The position numbers were made by a program, and so were the translations under genes. Below are positions 1-7,506 of a stretch of DNA of 12,547 nt, piece after piece (the stretch's first letter is position 1; each line of letters starts with the position of its first letter). The DNA lies in assembly GCA_027032655.1 (NCBI GenBank), contig JALVMZ010000349.1, positions 1-12,547 on the forward strand, given 5' to 3'. The notes under the pieces are model-generated. The model did not search any database and was not told where the DNA came from. It was given only the letters and a program-made list of their open reading frames with translations. This stretch comes from Desulfobacteraceae bacterium. GTDB taxonomy: Bacteria > Desulfobacterota > DSM-4660 > Desulfatiglandales > JALVMZ01.

Positions 1-765
1 ACCCAGGAGGGTTGGCAATACCTCCTGAGGCTTTGTCCCACCACAAATCAGAAAAAGAGGTTCTTTATTAAGTTTCTAAAAGAGATTTATCCAATAAAAA
101 GGGTTGCAATAATTCATGAAAGGTCCACATATGGCTATTACTGGATGAAGAAGGCACTAAAGATATTTCTTAAGATGAGATTCAAGGTAATTGCCAATGA
201 AAATTACCTGCCTGGCAGAACTGATCTTGAAGAGATTCTGACAAAGATAAGAGACTGCTCACCTGACCTCGTTTATCTTATCTCACATCTAAAAGAAGGC
301 TCTAATTTGCTAATCCAATCAAAGGATATGGGGATAAACCCGCCGGTATTTCTTCTAAAAGATGATGGAACAATGATAAGTCCTGAATTTTTTAACATGA
401 CCTCCTTTTCATCTGATTTTATATCAATATATACTCCATGGGCCCCCTGTCTCCCCTACCCCGGTGCCCAGAATTTTTTTGATAGATTCTTTGACAGATT
501 TGAAAGATTTCCTGATTATCATGGAGCACAGGCATATGCCTCAATCCAGGTGATAGCAGATGCCTTTTTAAGGATGGCAGAGGTATCAAAGGAACAGATT
601 CTAGAATATATTAAAAACACAAACATGACAACCATTTATGGTCCCATCAATTTTAGGGAAACAGAGAGGGGTTCATATCAGAATAGGGTCTTCTGTTATG
701 TAGTCAGATGGCAGGAAGGTGCCCTCCATCTTGTCTGGCCAGGGGCAGAGGCATTAATCCGATGA
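1..765 (+). CDS. ABC transporter periplasmic substrate-binding protein, branched-chain amino acid type, C-terminal part (5' end outside window)
   Basis: The frame is open from base 1 to the TGA at 763-765, giving 254 residues. The ATG at 145 is therefore only an internal Met, and the true start lies left of the window. The translation fits the second half of a type-1 periplasmic binding protein (Peripla_BP_6/LivK class). It has an I-KRVAIIHE strand, a region around SPDLVYLISH, a hinge segment PDYHGAQAYASIQVIADAF, and a terminal segment with YGPINF followed by RWQEGALHLVWP. The same order occurs in the downstream binding protein (PDYHAAEAGAQVLAYVL, then QWQGGKRVIVWP), so the two look like paralogues. 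It would capture a small amino acid or organic acid in the periplasm for a LivHMGF importer. Ligand unknown. It ends 101 bases before the next gene; whether it belongs to the same operon cannot be told. Confidence 0.85.
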   Translation, partial: TQEGWQYLLRLCPTTNQKKRFFIKFLKEIYPIKRVAIIHERSTYGYYWMKKALKIFLKMRFKVIANENYLPGRTDLEEILTKIRDCSPDLVYLISHLKEGSNLLIQSKDMGINPPVFLLKDDGTMISPEFFNMTSFSSDFISIYTPWAPCLPYPGAQNFFDRFFDRFERFPDYHGAQAYASIQVIADAFLRMAEVSKEQILEYIKNTNMTTIYGPINFRETERGSYQNRVFCYVVRWQEGALHLVWPGAEALIR

Positions 766-804
766 TTAATAGTAAATTATATTATCTTAATTTTGAGATT
801 ATCC

Positions 805-834
805 TTGACTCTTATAAGTCCTTTGGTTTATTAG
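805..834 (+). promoter_or_regulatory. possible sigma70 promoter for the second binding-protein gene
   Basis: TTGACT at 805-810 matches five of six bases of the -35 consensus. TATTAG at 829-834, 18 bases on, matches four of six of the -10 consensus. The start codon at 867 lies about 30 bases downstream. The region is AT-rich throughout, so chance matches are likely; this is a weak call. Confidence 0.3.
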
Positions 835-851
835 CAATTATACTTGAAGAA

Positions 852-857
852 AGGAGG
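852..857 (+). promoter_or_regulatory. strong ribosome binding site that fixes the start of the second binding protein
   Basis: AGGAGG at 852-857, inside a longer purine run ending at 862, lies 9 bases before the ATG at 867. The reading frame itself stays open upstream to an ATG at 708, inside the previous gene. This site, together with the signal peptide that begins at 867, decides the start. Confidence 0.8.
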
Positions 858-866
858 AGGGGAATT

Positions 867-2135
867 ATGAAAAAGGGAATTTTATTAATAACAGTAATCC
901 TGGGAGTCTTTCTTGTTTTTACCTCAGGCACTTATTCGGCCCAGAAAATCGTAATAGGACACCCGGCATGTTTATCAGGAAAATATGCAAAGGCAGGAGA
1001 GCAGGCTGTAGGCGGAATTAATGCAGTGATCGATTGGGTAAATAATGTATATGGTGGCGTCAAGCTGGGGGGAAAAAGGATTCCACTTCAATACATATAT
1101 TATGATTGCGAATCCAAAAAGGAAGCAGTTACAAGTCTTATCGCAAGGCTTATCAATGTGGAAAAGGTAAATGTAATATTTGCACCTTATAGTTCAGGGC
1201 TTACTTTAAGGGGAGCACCAGTGGCAGAGAGTCGCAGAATACTTTACATGGACCACGGAGGTGCCAATAATAAAATCTTCAGGCAGGGATTCAGATACAT
1301 TGTTCAGACCATAGGACCTGCAAGCAGATACCATGAAGGGACCCTCGATATGATCAAGAAGATTGATCCTTCAGCAAAGAGGGTTGCACTTGCATATGAG
1401 GATTCAGAGTTTGCGAAGATGGTAATGGAAGGTGCGGAAAAACATGCAAAAAAACTGGGATTCAAAATTGTATTCAAGAGGACATATCCCAAGGGTGTAA
1501 CAGACCTAACCCCTCTCCTTACAGCACTAAAGGCATCTAAGCCTGACTTTGTCCTCGGCGGGGGCCATTTTGAGGATGGGCAGCTTTTTAACAGGCAGAT
1601 GGCTGATCTGGATATAAATGTAAAGGCCCTTTCTTTAATTGCCGCTGCAACACTTCCTGCATTTTATAAGGCATTGACCTATATGGCAGAGGGTGTAATG
1701 GGACCATCTCACTGGGAATATGGTGTGAAATACAGTCCTAAAGAGGCAAAAAAGCTGGGGCTGCCATGGATAGGACCTTCTCAGGATGAGTTCGTGCGTC
1801 TGTTTAAAAAGGCAACAGGGAAAGATATGATACCTGACTATCACGCCGCTGAGGCAGGGGCACAGGTGCTTGCTTATGTGCTTGCAGTGGAAAGGGCAAA
1901 TTCCACCAATTCAGATAAGGTGAGAAAGGTCCTGGGAGATCTTAAGTTTATGTCATTTTATGGAGGATGGGACATAGATGAGACAGGACTTCAGGTTGGT
2001 CACTCCATGGTGGATGTCCAGTGGCAGGGTGGAAAAAGGGTCATAGTGTGGCCTGAAGCAGCCCAGACAGGCAAACCCTACTATCCCATGCCAACCTTTG
2101 CTGAAAAGGCAAAAGGAAAACTGGCTGTTCCTTAA
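867..2135 (+). CDS. livK: ABC transporter periplasmic substrate-binding protein (LivK-like)
   Basis: A 422-residue precursor. Residues 1-25 form a clear signal peptide: MKK, then a hydrophobic core ILLITVILGVFLVF, with likely cleavage after TYSA. The mature part starts QKIVIGHPACLSGKYAKAGEQ, the usual opening of Peripla_BP_6 proteins, in which the ligand-binding loop follows the first strand. Two Rossmann-like lobes follow (for example KRVALAYEDSEFAK and SKPDFVLGG), and the protein ends in a conserved VWP element plus a YPMP tail. Length suits the family (about 370-430). It should deliver ligand to the LivH/LivM permease pair encoded just downstream. The family binds branched-chain amino acids but also other amino acids, amides and aromatic or aliphatic acids, so the livK symbol marks family, not proven ligand. 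A terminator directly after the gene suggests it is made in excess over the membrane parts. Confidence 0.9.
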   Translation: MKKGILLITVILGVFLVFTSGTYSAQKIVIGHPACLSGKYAKAGEQAVGGINAVIDWVNNVYGGVKLGGKRIPLQYIYYDCESKKEAVTSLIARLINVEKVNVIFAPYSSGLTLRGAPVAESRRILYMDHGGANNKIFRQGFRYIVQTIGPASRYHEGTLDMIKKIDPSAKRVALAYEDSEFAKMVMEGAEKHAKKLGFKIVFKRTYPKGVTDLTPLLTALKASKPDFVLGGGHFEDGQLFNRQMADLDINVKALSLIAAATLPAFYKALTYMAEGVMGPSHWEYGVKYSPKEAKKLGLPWIGPSQDEFVRLFKKATGKDMIPDYHAAEAGAQVLAYVLAVERANSTNSDKVRKVLGDLKFMSFYGGWDIDETGLQVGHSMVDVQWQGGKRVIVWPEAAQTGKPYYPMPTFAEKAKGKLAVP

Positions 2136-2148
2136 TCCATTATTCAAT

Positions 2149-2198
2149 CCTCTCCTATGGCCTATTATACGGGTCAGAGGAGAGGTTTTTTAATTTTT
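2149..2198 (+). terminator. intrinsic terminator / attenuator between binding-protein gene and livH
   Basis: CCTCTCCT (2149-2156) pairs with AGGAGAGG (2178-2185). After one A-G mismatch the stem continues with TGGCC (2158-2162) pairing with GGTCA (2172-2176, one G-T pair), leaving a 9-base loop. Six Ts follow at 2186-2191, then AA and five more Ts. It starts 13 bases after the stop codon. Partial read-through would give high binding protein and lower permease expression; this is inferred from position. Confidence 0.8.
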
Positions 2199-2211
2199 AA
2201 GGGAAAAGGGA

Positions 2212-3102
2212 ATGGTATTTGAACAGTTAATAGGGAATATCATACAGGGTATAGTCCTGGGCGCTGTCTATGGTATGGCCACAATGGGATTGAGCCTTAT
2301 CTTTGGTGTCCTGAAGGTGGTAAATGTGGGTCATGGAGCCTTCATAATGGTGGGGGCATTTATTGCCTACTGGTTATTTACTTCATTCGGGATAAGCCCT
2401 TTATTGGCAATCCCTGTGGCATTTGGAGTTGGCGGAGCCCTTGGAATAATATTTTATTACACAGCAATTAAGAGGCTTTTCAAAGCAGAAGAGCTATCCA
2501 CACTGCTTGCAACCTTTTCAATGGGCATACTGCTGGAAGAGGTTGTAAAACTCATATTCGGCTCAGAGTTCAGAGGTTATAATTGGGCACTTCCTAAAAT
2601 CAATGTGGGAATTACTGTGTTGCCAGTCTCTAAATTGATTGCTGCTGTGGGAAGTGTGCTAATTGCTCTGGGACTGTATTTATGGTTCCATAAAACAAGG
2701 GCAGGGTCTGCCATAAGGAGTGTGGTTGAGGATGATGAGGGTGCCCGCGTATGTGGAGTCAATGTGGAAGGTGTTTATGCCTTTAGTTTCGCTCTGGGAC
2801 TTGGCCTTACAGTGGCAAGCGGAGTCCTGCTTACCATGTTTATCCCTGTTGGAATAAATCCTTATATGGGAGGAGGATATACCCTTAAGGCATTTGTAAT
2901 TGCTGTTTTAGGAGGACTCTCTTCTCCATATGGTGCCTTTTTTGGTGGTCTTGTATTTGGAATAATTGAAAACGGCTCCTATACCTTATTTGCCCTTATT
3001 CCCAATGTAGAACCCTTTGCCCTGACCAGATTTTTCTCATTTGTTATGTTACTTGTTATTCTACTTATAAGACCAACTGGTATCCTGAGTGGTGAAAAAT
3101 GA
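2212..3102 (+). CDS. livH: branched-chain-type ABC transporter permease LivH
   Basis: A 296-residue integral membrane protein with about eight hydrophobic segments. The N-terminus IIQGIVLGAVYGMATMGLSLIFGVLKVVNVGHGAF is the hallmark opening of LivH permeases. Residues near 163-190 (RAGSAIRSVVEDDEGARVCGVNVEGVYA) form the cytoplasmic coupling loop that contacts the ATPases. The end has the typical FVIAVLGGLSSPYGAFFGGLVFGIIE and a closing IRPTGIL. Length is normal (about 290-310). It pairs with LivM to form the inner-membrane pore of the HAAT-family importer. ATG 2212 is used because the purine-rich TAAGGG at 2198-2203 sits upstream and the LivH signature begins within 10 residues. The stop overlaps the livM start by 4 bases (ATGA), implying translational coupling. 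Confidence 0.93.
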   Translation: MVFEQLIGNIIQGIVLGAVYGMATMGLSLIFGVLKVVNVGHGAFIMVGAFIAYWLFTSFGISPLLAIPVAFGVGGALGIIFYYTAIKRLFKAEELSTLLATFSMGILLEEVVKLIFGSEFRGYNWALPKINVGITVLPVSKLIAAVGSVLIALGLYLWFHKTRAGSAIRSVVEDDEGARVCGVNVEGVYAFSFALGLGLTVASGVLLTMFIPVGINPYMGGGYTLKAFVIAVLGGLSSPYGAFFGGLVFGIIENGSYTLFALIPNVEPFALTRFFSFVMLLVILLIRPTGILSGEK

Positions 3103-4100
3103 AAGAAACTATTGAAAGATATTTGCCTTTTACGCCCTTGTTTGCGGTTTACCTGATACTCTTCCTGGTGGGAAAGTTTGGAGCAGGCATGTGGCAGTTG
3201 GTGGCAATGCTCCTGTTTTACTGTGCCATGGGACAGGCATTTAATATCTTCCTTGGTATGACTGGTTATGTGGATTTTGGCTATGTGGCATTTATGGGTG
3301 TAGGAACATATGGCATGGCTATAAGTATTACAAAACTTGCCAATGTTCCAAATCTGGGATTCATAGTTATAGTAATCGGATTTCTGCTTGCACTTTTTAT
3401 GTCAAGCATGCTTTCAATTGCAGTGGGGGCAGTGGCCCTCAGGCTCAGAGGGGCCTATTTTGCAATCGCCACCATTGGAGTAAATGAAGGATTCAGGTTT
3501 CTTATTGAAGGTGCAAAGATATGGAACGGCTCTGAAGGCATGATCTTTATGGCACAGTTAAATAAGATACTGGGAAGGGAAACAGCAAGTGCCATTGCCA
3601 CATTCTGGGCGGATTTTATGGTGCTCATTATTGCAATACTTGCAGGACTTGTTACCATTATATATATGAGAAGCAAGATAGGATATGCCCTAACTGCACT
3701 AAGGGAGGATGAGGATGCAGCAAGGGTGATGGGAATAAATGTTACCAAGTATAAAATTATTGCTTTTATTACCAGTGCATGCTTTGCAGGACTCATAGGC
3801 GCGGCATCCTGGGCACTAAAGACACCTTATGTATTCCCTCCTGAGGTCTTTGAAATACACTACACAGTGGAAGCAATAATTATAGTGCTCCTTGGAGGTG
3901 CAGGAACATTGCTTGGCCCTGTTATTGGTGGGCTCATATATGGTATATCAAAATACTATCTCTCCATAATTCTTCCAGGATTCCAGTTATTAATATTTGC
4001 GCCTATTATCATTTTAATTATAGTTATTTTCCCTGAAGGAGTAATAGGAGTAATAAAAAAATATGCAAGAGGAAAGGCTCTTGAAAGATTCATCATATAA
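3099..4100 (+). CDS. livM: branched-chain-type ABC transporter permease LivM
   Basis: A 333-residue multi-span inner-membrane protein. Recognisable LivM elements are FNIFLGMTGYVDFGYVAFMGVGTY near residue 48, LRLRGAYFAIATIGVNE at 114-130, the coupling loop SKIGYALTALREDEDAARVMGIN at 192-214, and a terminal LLGGAGTLLGPVIGG followed by FPEGVIGVI. Early in the soluble loop it carries NGSEGMIF, the usual position of the TGG(S/A)xGL element. It is the partner of LivH in the translocation channel. The start overlaps the livH stop by 4 bases, the common arrangement for these genes. Length is within the family range (about 300-350). The C-terminus ends in a short positive tail (KKYARGKALERF), probably cytoplasmic. 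Confidence 0.93.
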   Translation: MKETIERYLPFTPLFAVYLILFLVGKFGAGMWQLVAMLLFYCAMGQAFNIFLGMTGYVDFGYVAFMGVGTYGMAISITKLANVPNLGFIVIVIGFLLALFMSSMLSIAVGAVALRLRGAYFAIATIGVNEGFRFLIEGAKIWNGSEGMIFMAQLNKILGRETASAIATFWADFMVLIIAILAGLVTIIYMRSKIGYALTALREDEDAARVMGINVTKYKIIAFITSACFAGLIGAASWALKTPYVFPPEVFEIHYTVEAIIIVLLGGAGTLLGPVIGGLIYGISKYYLSIILPGFQLLIFAPIIILIIVIFPEGVIGVIKKYARGKALERFII

Positions 4101-4117
4101 CAGGATGGTATGATGGT

Positions 4118-4861
4118 ATGGCATTGTTGGTGCTTGAAAATGTAACCAAACGATTTGGCGGGTTAATAGCTGTTAATAATGTCAGTATTGAAATAAAAGA
4201 AGGTGAATTTGTTGGTATTGTTGGCCCCAATGGGAGTGGAAAGACTACCCTGTTCAATTTAATCAGCGGTGTATTCTTCCCTGAAGAGGGAAAAATAGTA
4301 TTTGATGGAAAGGACATAACCAGAGTTCCCTCTTACAAAAGGGCTCCTATGGGAATTGGAAGAACATTTCAGATTCCAAGGCCATTTCCTTCAGCCACTG
4401 TAAGGGAAAATGTTGCAGTGGGAGCGATGTTTGGAGCAATGGGGGGGCAGCTTGATGTAAAGAGTGCGTTAAAAATAGCAGATGAGATAATAGAAAAGGT
4501 GGGACTCTCTGCACATAAAAACAAGATTGCAGGGACACTGACCCCAGTGGAAAAAAAGCTCCTTGAGATAGGAAGGGCACTTGCCATGAAACCAAAACTC
4601 CTCCTGATGGATGAGGCCATGGCAGGTATGCATCCAAAAGAGATTGATAATATGGTAAATACCATAAAAAATATAGCCATTAATGAGAAGATTGCAGTTG
4701 TTTCAATGGTGGAACATATAATGAGGGCAGTCGTGGGTATGGCCCAGAGGGTGATAGTGCTTCATCAGGGATCCAAAATAGTTGATGCACCTACTGAAGC
4801 TGCATTAAAAGACCCACATGTGGTTGAGGTTTATCTGGGGCACCAGAAGGAGGAGAATTAA
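4118..4861 (+). CDS. livG: branched-chain-type ABC transporter ATPase LivG, with non-canonical signature motif
   Basis: A 247-residue cytoplasmic ATPase of the LivG class. Walker A is GPNGSGKTT at 36-44, Q-loop Gln at 85 (RTFQIPRPF), Walker B LLLMDE at 161-166 and the switch His at 200 (VEHIMRAV). The signature, normally LSxGQ-like (LAYGQQR in E. coli LivG as I recall it), here reads LTPVEKK at 141-147 and has no glycine. The residue after the catalytic Glu is Ala, not the usual Pro. These changes suggest that one of the two ATP sites in the LivG-LivF dimer is degenerate. ATG 4118 is the only in-frame choice among four ATGs clustered at 4105-4120; the ribosome site is weak, and coupling to livM 17 bases upstream is likely. 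It energises LivHM together with LivF. Confidence 0.92.
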   Translation: MALLVLENVTKRFGGLIAVNNVSIEIKEGEFVGIVGPNGSGKTTLFNLISGVFFPEEGKIVFDGKDITRVPSYKRAPMGIGRTFQIPRPFPSATVRENVAVGAMFGAMGGQLDVKSALKIADEIIEKVGLSAHKNKIAGTLTPVEKKLLEIGRALAMKPKLLLMDEAMAGMHPKEIDNMVNTIKNIAINEKIAVVSMVEHIMRAVVGMAQRVIVLHQGSKIVDAPTEAALKDPHVVEVYLGHQKEEN

Positions 4862-5568
4862 TGCTTAATGTAAGGGACCTTGAGTCAGGTTATGGTTCGA
4901 TGCACGTGCTATGGGGTCCCAGTATGAAAGTAAAAAAGGGAACAATTACCTCTTTACTGGGACCAAATGGTGTCGGTAAAAGCACATTTCTTAAAACCGT
5001 ATTTGGTTCAATCATGCCCTGGAATGGAACCATATATTATATGAATAAAGATATTACAAGGGTTCCAACCCACAGAAAAGTAGAAATGGGTATTGCCCTT
5101 GTCCCGGAGGGAAAACACCTATTCCCCAATATGAGTGTTATGGAGAACCTCATAATGGGAGCCTATGTGAAAAAGGCAAGGGAGCACATGGATGATTCAC
5201 TTGAGATGATATTTTCACTTTTCCCAAGGCTGAGAGAGAGGATGACACAGGTTGCAGGCTCTCTTAGCGGTGGTGAGCAGCAGATGGTTACCATAGGCAG
5301 GGCACTCATGAGCAGGCCAGATCTTATAATGCTGGATGAACCAAGCCAGGGGCTTGCACCTGTGCTTGTGAAGGAAGTATTCCAGACCATAAATAAAATG
5401 AAGAACCAGATAGGGCTCACTGTGCTACTGATTGAACAGAATGCAGAAGCCTCAATAAATGCTGCTGATTATGTTTATATTATGCATGAGGGAGTTATTA
5501 GGGCCGAAGGGACACCTGATGAGATAAAATCATCAACACAGATAAGGGAACTCTTTCTTGGGATATAA
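4861..5568 (+). CDS. livF: branched-chain-type ABC transporter ATPase LivF
   Basis: A 235-residue ATPase with full motifs: Walker A GPNGVGKS at 34-41, the LivF-type Q-loop region VPEGKHLFP at 81-89, signature LSGGEQQ at 135-141, Walker B LIMLDEP at 155-161. Gln at 193 sits at the switch position (LLIEQN), which is normal for LivF, where His is generally replaced. Length is typical (about 233-240). It partners LivG on the cytoplasmic face of LivHM. Its ATG shares one base with the livG stop (TAATG), and the GGAGGAG ending livG provides the ribosome site, so the two ATPases should be made in step. The oxidoreductase gene begins 3 bases after its stop. Confidence 0.94.
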   Translation: MLNVRDLESGYGSMHVLWGPSMKVKKGTITSLLGPNGVGKSTFLKTVFGSIMPWNGTIYYMNKDITRVPTHRKVEMGIALVPEGKHLFPNMSVMENLIMGAYVKKAREHMDDSLEMIFSLFPRLRERMTQVAGSLSGGEQQMVTIGRALMSRPDLIMLDEPSQGLAPVLVKEVFQTINKMKNQIGLTVLLIEQNAEASINAADYVYIMHEGVIRAEGTPDEIKSSTQIRELFLGI

Positions 5569-5571
5569 GCC

Positions 5572-7488
5572 ATGGAATTGCTGTTTTCGAGCTTTAAGTT
5601 TAAAAACTTAACACTTAAAAACAGGATAGTGATGCCCGCCCTGGCATCTTTTTTGATAGAGGATGATGGCTCTGTAACAGAAAAAACCATAGAGCATTAT
5701 AGAAGAAGGGCTGCAGGTGGCCCTGCAATGGTTATTATTGAGGCATGCTCTGTATCCCCTGATGGGATTGTATCCAGACACCAGGCAAGGATAGATGACG
5801 ATAGATACATAGAAGGGCTGGCAAAGATCGCAGATGTTATAAAAGAGGAAGGTGCCATTCCAGGGGTGCAGATACATCACGGCGGAAGACAGATATCTCC
5901 AAGAGTAATAGGTCAGAATCCCCTTGCACCATCCAATCTGCCCTGCCCTACCATAAAAAGTGAAGTAAGGCCCATGAGCATCCAGGATATTAAAGATATG
6001 GTTAAAAAATTCGGGGATGGAGCAGAACGGGCAGTTCAGGCAGGATTTAAACTCATTGAGATACACGGGGCACACGGATACCTGATAAATCAATTCCTGT
6101 CGAGATTTTCAAATATAAGAGAGGATGCCTATGGTGGTGATATTGAGGGAAGGACAAGGTTTGCCAGAGAGATTGTTGAAGAGGTGCGAAAAAGAGTGGG
6201 ACCAGATTTTCCCATCTCATTTAAAATTAGTGCCCAGGAGTTTGTAAAGGATGGTCTTACCGTTGAAGAAAGCATTGAGATATTGAAGATACTCCAGGGT
6301 GCAGGTATTGATATTGTTCAGGTTTCAGCGGGAAATGATGCAACCCCTGAATGGATATGCCAGCCCATGTTCATGGAAAAGGCGTGTCTTTCGGATTCAG
6401 CAATGAAAATAAAACAGGCACTCAGTATCCCTGTTATGACAGTTGGAAGGATTAATCACCCACTACTTGCTGAGGAGCTCCTGAAAAAAGGAGTGGCTGA
6501 TCTGATTTGCATGGGCAGAGGACTTCTCGCCGATCCCGAGATGCCCAGGAAGGCCATGGAAGGGAGGCTTGAGGATATAAGGGTCTGCATTGCCTGTAAT
6601 ACCTGTATGGAGTCCATATTCAGAAAAGGCAGGATAGAGTGCCTGGTAAACCCTGCCCTTGGCAGAGAAAAGGAGATGGAGATTTATCCTGCTCAAGAAC
6701 CAAAAGATATAATGGTAGTGGGTGGGGGGCCAGGAGGCTTAAATGTCGCCTGGATACTCGCAATAAGGGGACATAAAGTAACCCTTTATGAAAAAGGTCC
6801 ACAATTGGGAGGACAACTTCTCATAGGAAGTGCATCAAGTTTTAAAAAGGAACTGTTAAATTTAATTGAATTTCATAAAAATCAGATTAAAAAGGCAAAG
6901 GTGGAATGCCATCTCAATTTTGAAGTAACGCTGGATTTTATTAAAGAGAAGAGACCTGATGTGGTGATCCTTGCAACAGGTTCTGTCCCGATTGTGCCGG
7001 ACATTGATGGAATAGACAGCCCCATAGTGGTAAATATATCAGATATATTTAAAAGTGAGAACCTTGAACCCAAAAAGACCGTGGTAATCGGGGGTGGACC
7101 AACAGGATGCGAAGTTGCGCTCCATCTTGCAGAAAGTGGCTCTCAGGTGAATATCATTGAGAAGATGAAAAGACTGGGCAATACCATGGAGACAATGACG
7201 CGCAAGGTTATGTTACAGAAATTAAAAGAAAATAATGTGTCGATCTACACTCAAACAGAGGTAAAGAAAATAACCAATGATGGTGTTTGGATTATAATAA
7301 ATAATGATGAAGAAAGATTCCTTGAGGCCCAGAGGGTCACATATGCTGTTGGAAATCGTGCCTATAATCCATTATATGACCAGATAAGGGAGCTGGGGAT
7401 TCCAGTGTATCAAATAGGTGACTGTATTGAACCACGCTCGGCCAAGGCTGCAATTTTTGAAAGTGCTATTATCGGCCGTTCACTCTGA
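5572..7488 (+). CDS. FMN/4Fe-4S/FAD oxidoreductase, 2,4-dienoyl-CoA reductase / Old Yellow Enzyme family
   Basis: A 638-residue protein in three parts. Residues 1 to about 335 form a TIM-barrel FMN domain with KNRIVMPALAS, QIHHGGRQ, HGAHGYLINQFLS at 165-177 and DAYGGD. A 4Fe-4S binding cluster follows: Cys 339, 342, 345 and 357. The C-terminal half is a disulphide-reductase-like unit with VVGGGPGG at 382-389 (FAD) and VVIGGGPTG at 504-512 (NAD(P)H). Length and layout match FadH, trimethylamine dehydrogenase, 2-enoate reductase and BaiCD-type enzymes. His165, His168 and Tyr170 match the substrate-binding pair and proton donor of YqjM-like ene reductases. The likely reaction is NAD(P)H-dependent reduction of an activated C=C bond in the cytoplasm; substrate unknown. 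Three bases separate it from livF, so co-expression with the importer is probable. Cys spacing is x2-x2-x11, whereas FadH has x2-x3-x11. Confidence 0.9.
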   Translation: MELLFSSFKFKNLTLKNRIVMPALASFLIEDDGSVTEKTIEHYRRRAAGGPAMVIIEACSVSPDGIVSRHQARIDDDRYIEGLAKIADVIKEEGAIPGVQIHHGGRQISPRVIGQNPLAPSNLPCPTIKSEVRPMSIQDIKDMVKKFGDGAERAVQAGFKLIEIHGAHGYLINQFLSRFSNIREDAYGGDIEGRTRFAREIVEEVRKRVGPDFPISFKISAQEFVKDGLTVEESIEILKILQGAGIDIVQVSAGNDATPEWICQPMFMEKACLSDSAMKIKQALSIPVMTVGRINHPLLAEELLKKGVADLICMGRGLLADPEMPRKAMEGRLEDIRVCIACNTCMESIFRKGRIECLVNPALGREKEMEIYPAQEPKDIMVVGGGPGGLNVAWILAIRGHKVTLYEKGPQLGGQLLIGSASSFKKELLNLIEFHKNQIKKAKVECHLNFEVTLDFIKEKRPDVVILATGSVPIVPDIDGIDSPIVVNISDIFKSENLEPKKTVVIGGGPTGCEVALHLAESGSQVNIIEKMKRLGNTMETMTRKVMLQKLKENNVSIYTQTEVKKITNDGVWIIINNDEERFLEAQRVTYAVGNRAYNPLYDQIRELGIPVYQIGDCIEPRSAKAAIFESAIIGRSL

Positions 7489-7506
7489 TAGGAAACCTAT
7501 TTTTTC
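7488..7506 (+). terminator. short hairpin terminator at the end of the left operon
   Basis: ATAGG (7488-7492), an AAA loop and CCTAT (7496-7500) form a 5-bp stem directly followed by six Ts (7501-7506). It begins at the last base of the oxidoreductase stop codon and overlaps the stop of the convergent sugar-reductase gene. The stem is short and AT-rich, so efficiency may be modest. Confidence 0.5.

Noticed and set aside
145..765. ATG at 145 as the true start of the first gene
   Set aside because: The same frame is open back to base 1 with protein-like sequence continuing the binding-protein fold; the gene is simply cut by the window edge.
774..793. AAATTA...TAATTT hairpin after the first binding-protein gene
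   Set aside because: The 6-bp stem is made only of A-T pairs in an AT-rich spacer; too weak to call a terminator.
708..866. Upstream extension of the second binding-protein frame to an ATG at 708
   Set aside because: It overlaps the previous gene, lacks a signal peptide at its start, and a strong AGGAGG precedes the ATG at 867, where a clean signal peptide begins.
3455..3796. 113-residue minus-strand open frame inside livM
   Set aside because: It is antisense to conserved permease segments; its hydrophobic, Ser-rich composition is what the reverse of a membrane protein gives.
5608..6093. 161-residue minus-strand open frame
   Set aside because: It is fully antisense to the FMN domain of the oxidoreductase, with unnatural composition and no ribosome site noticed.
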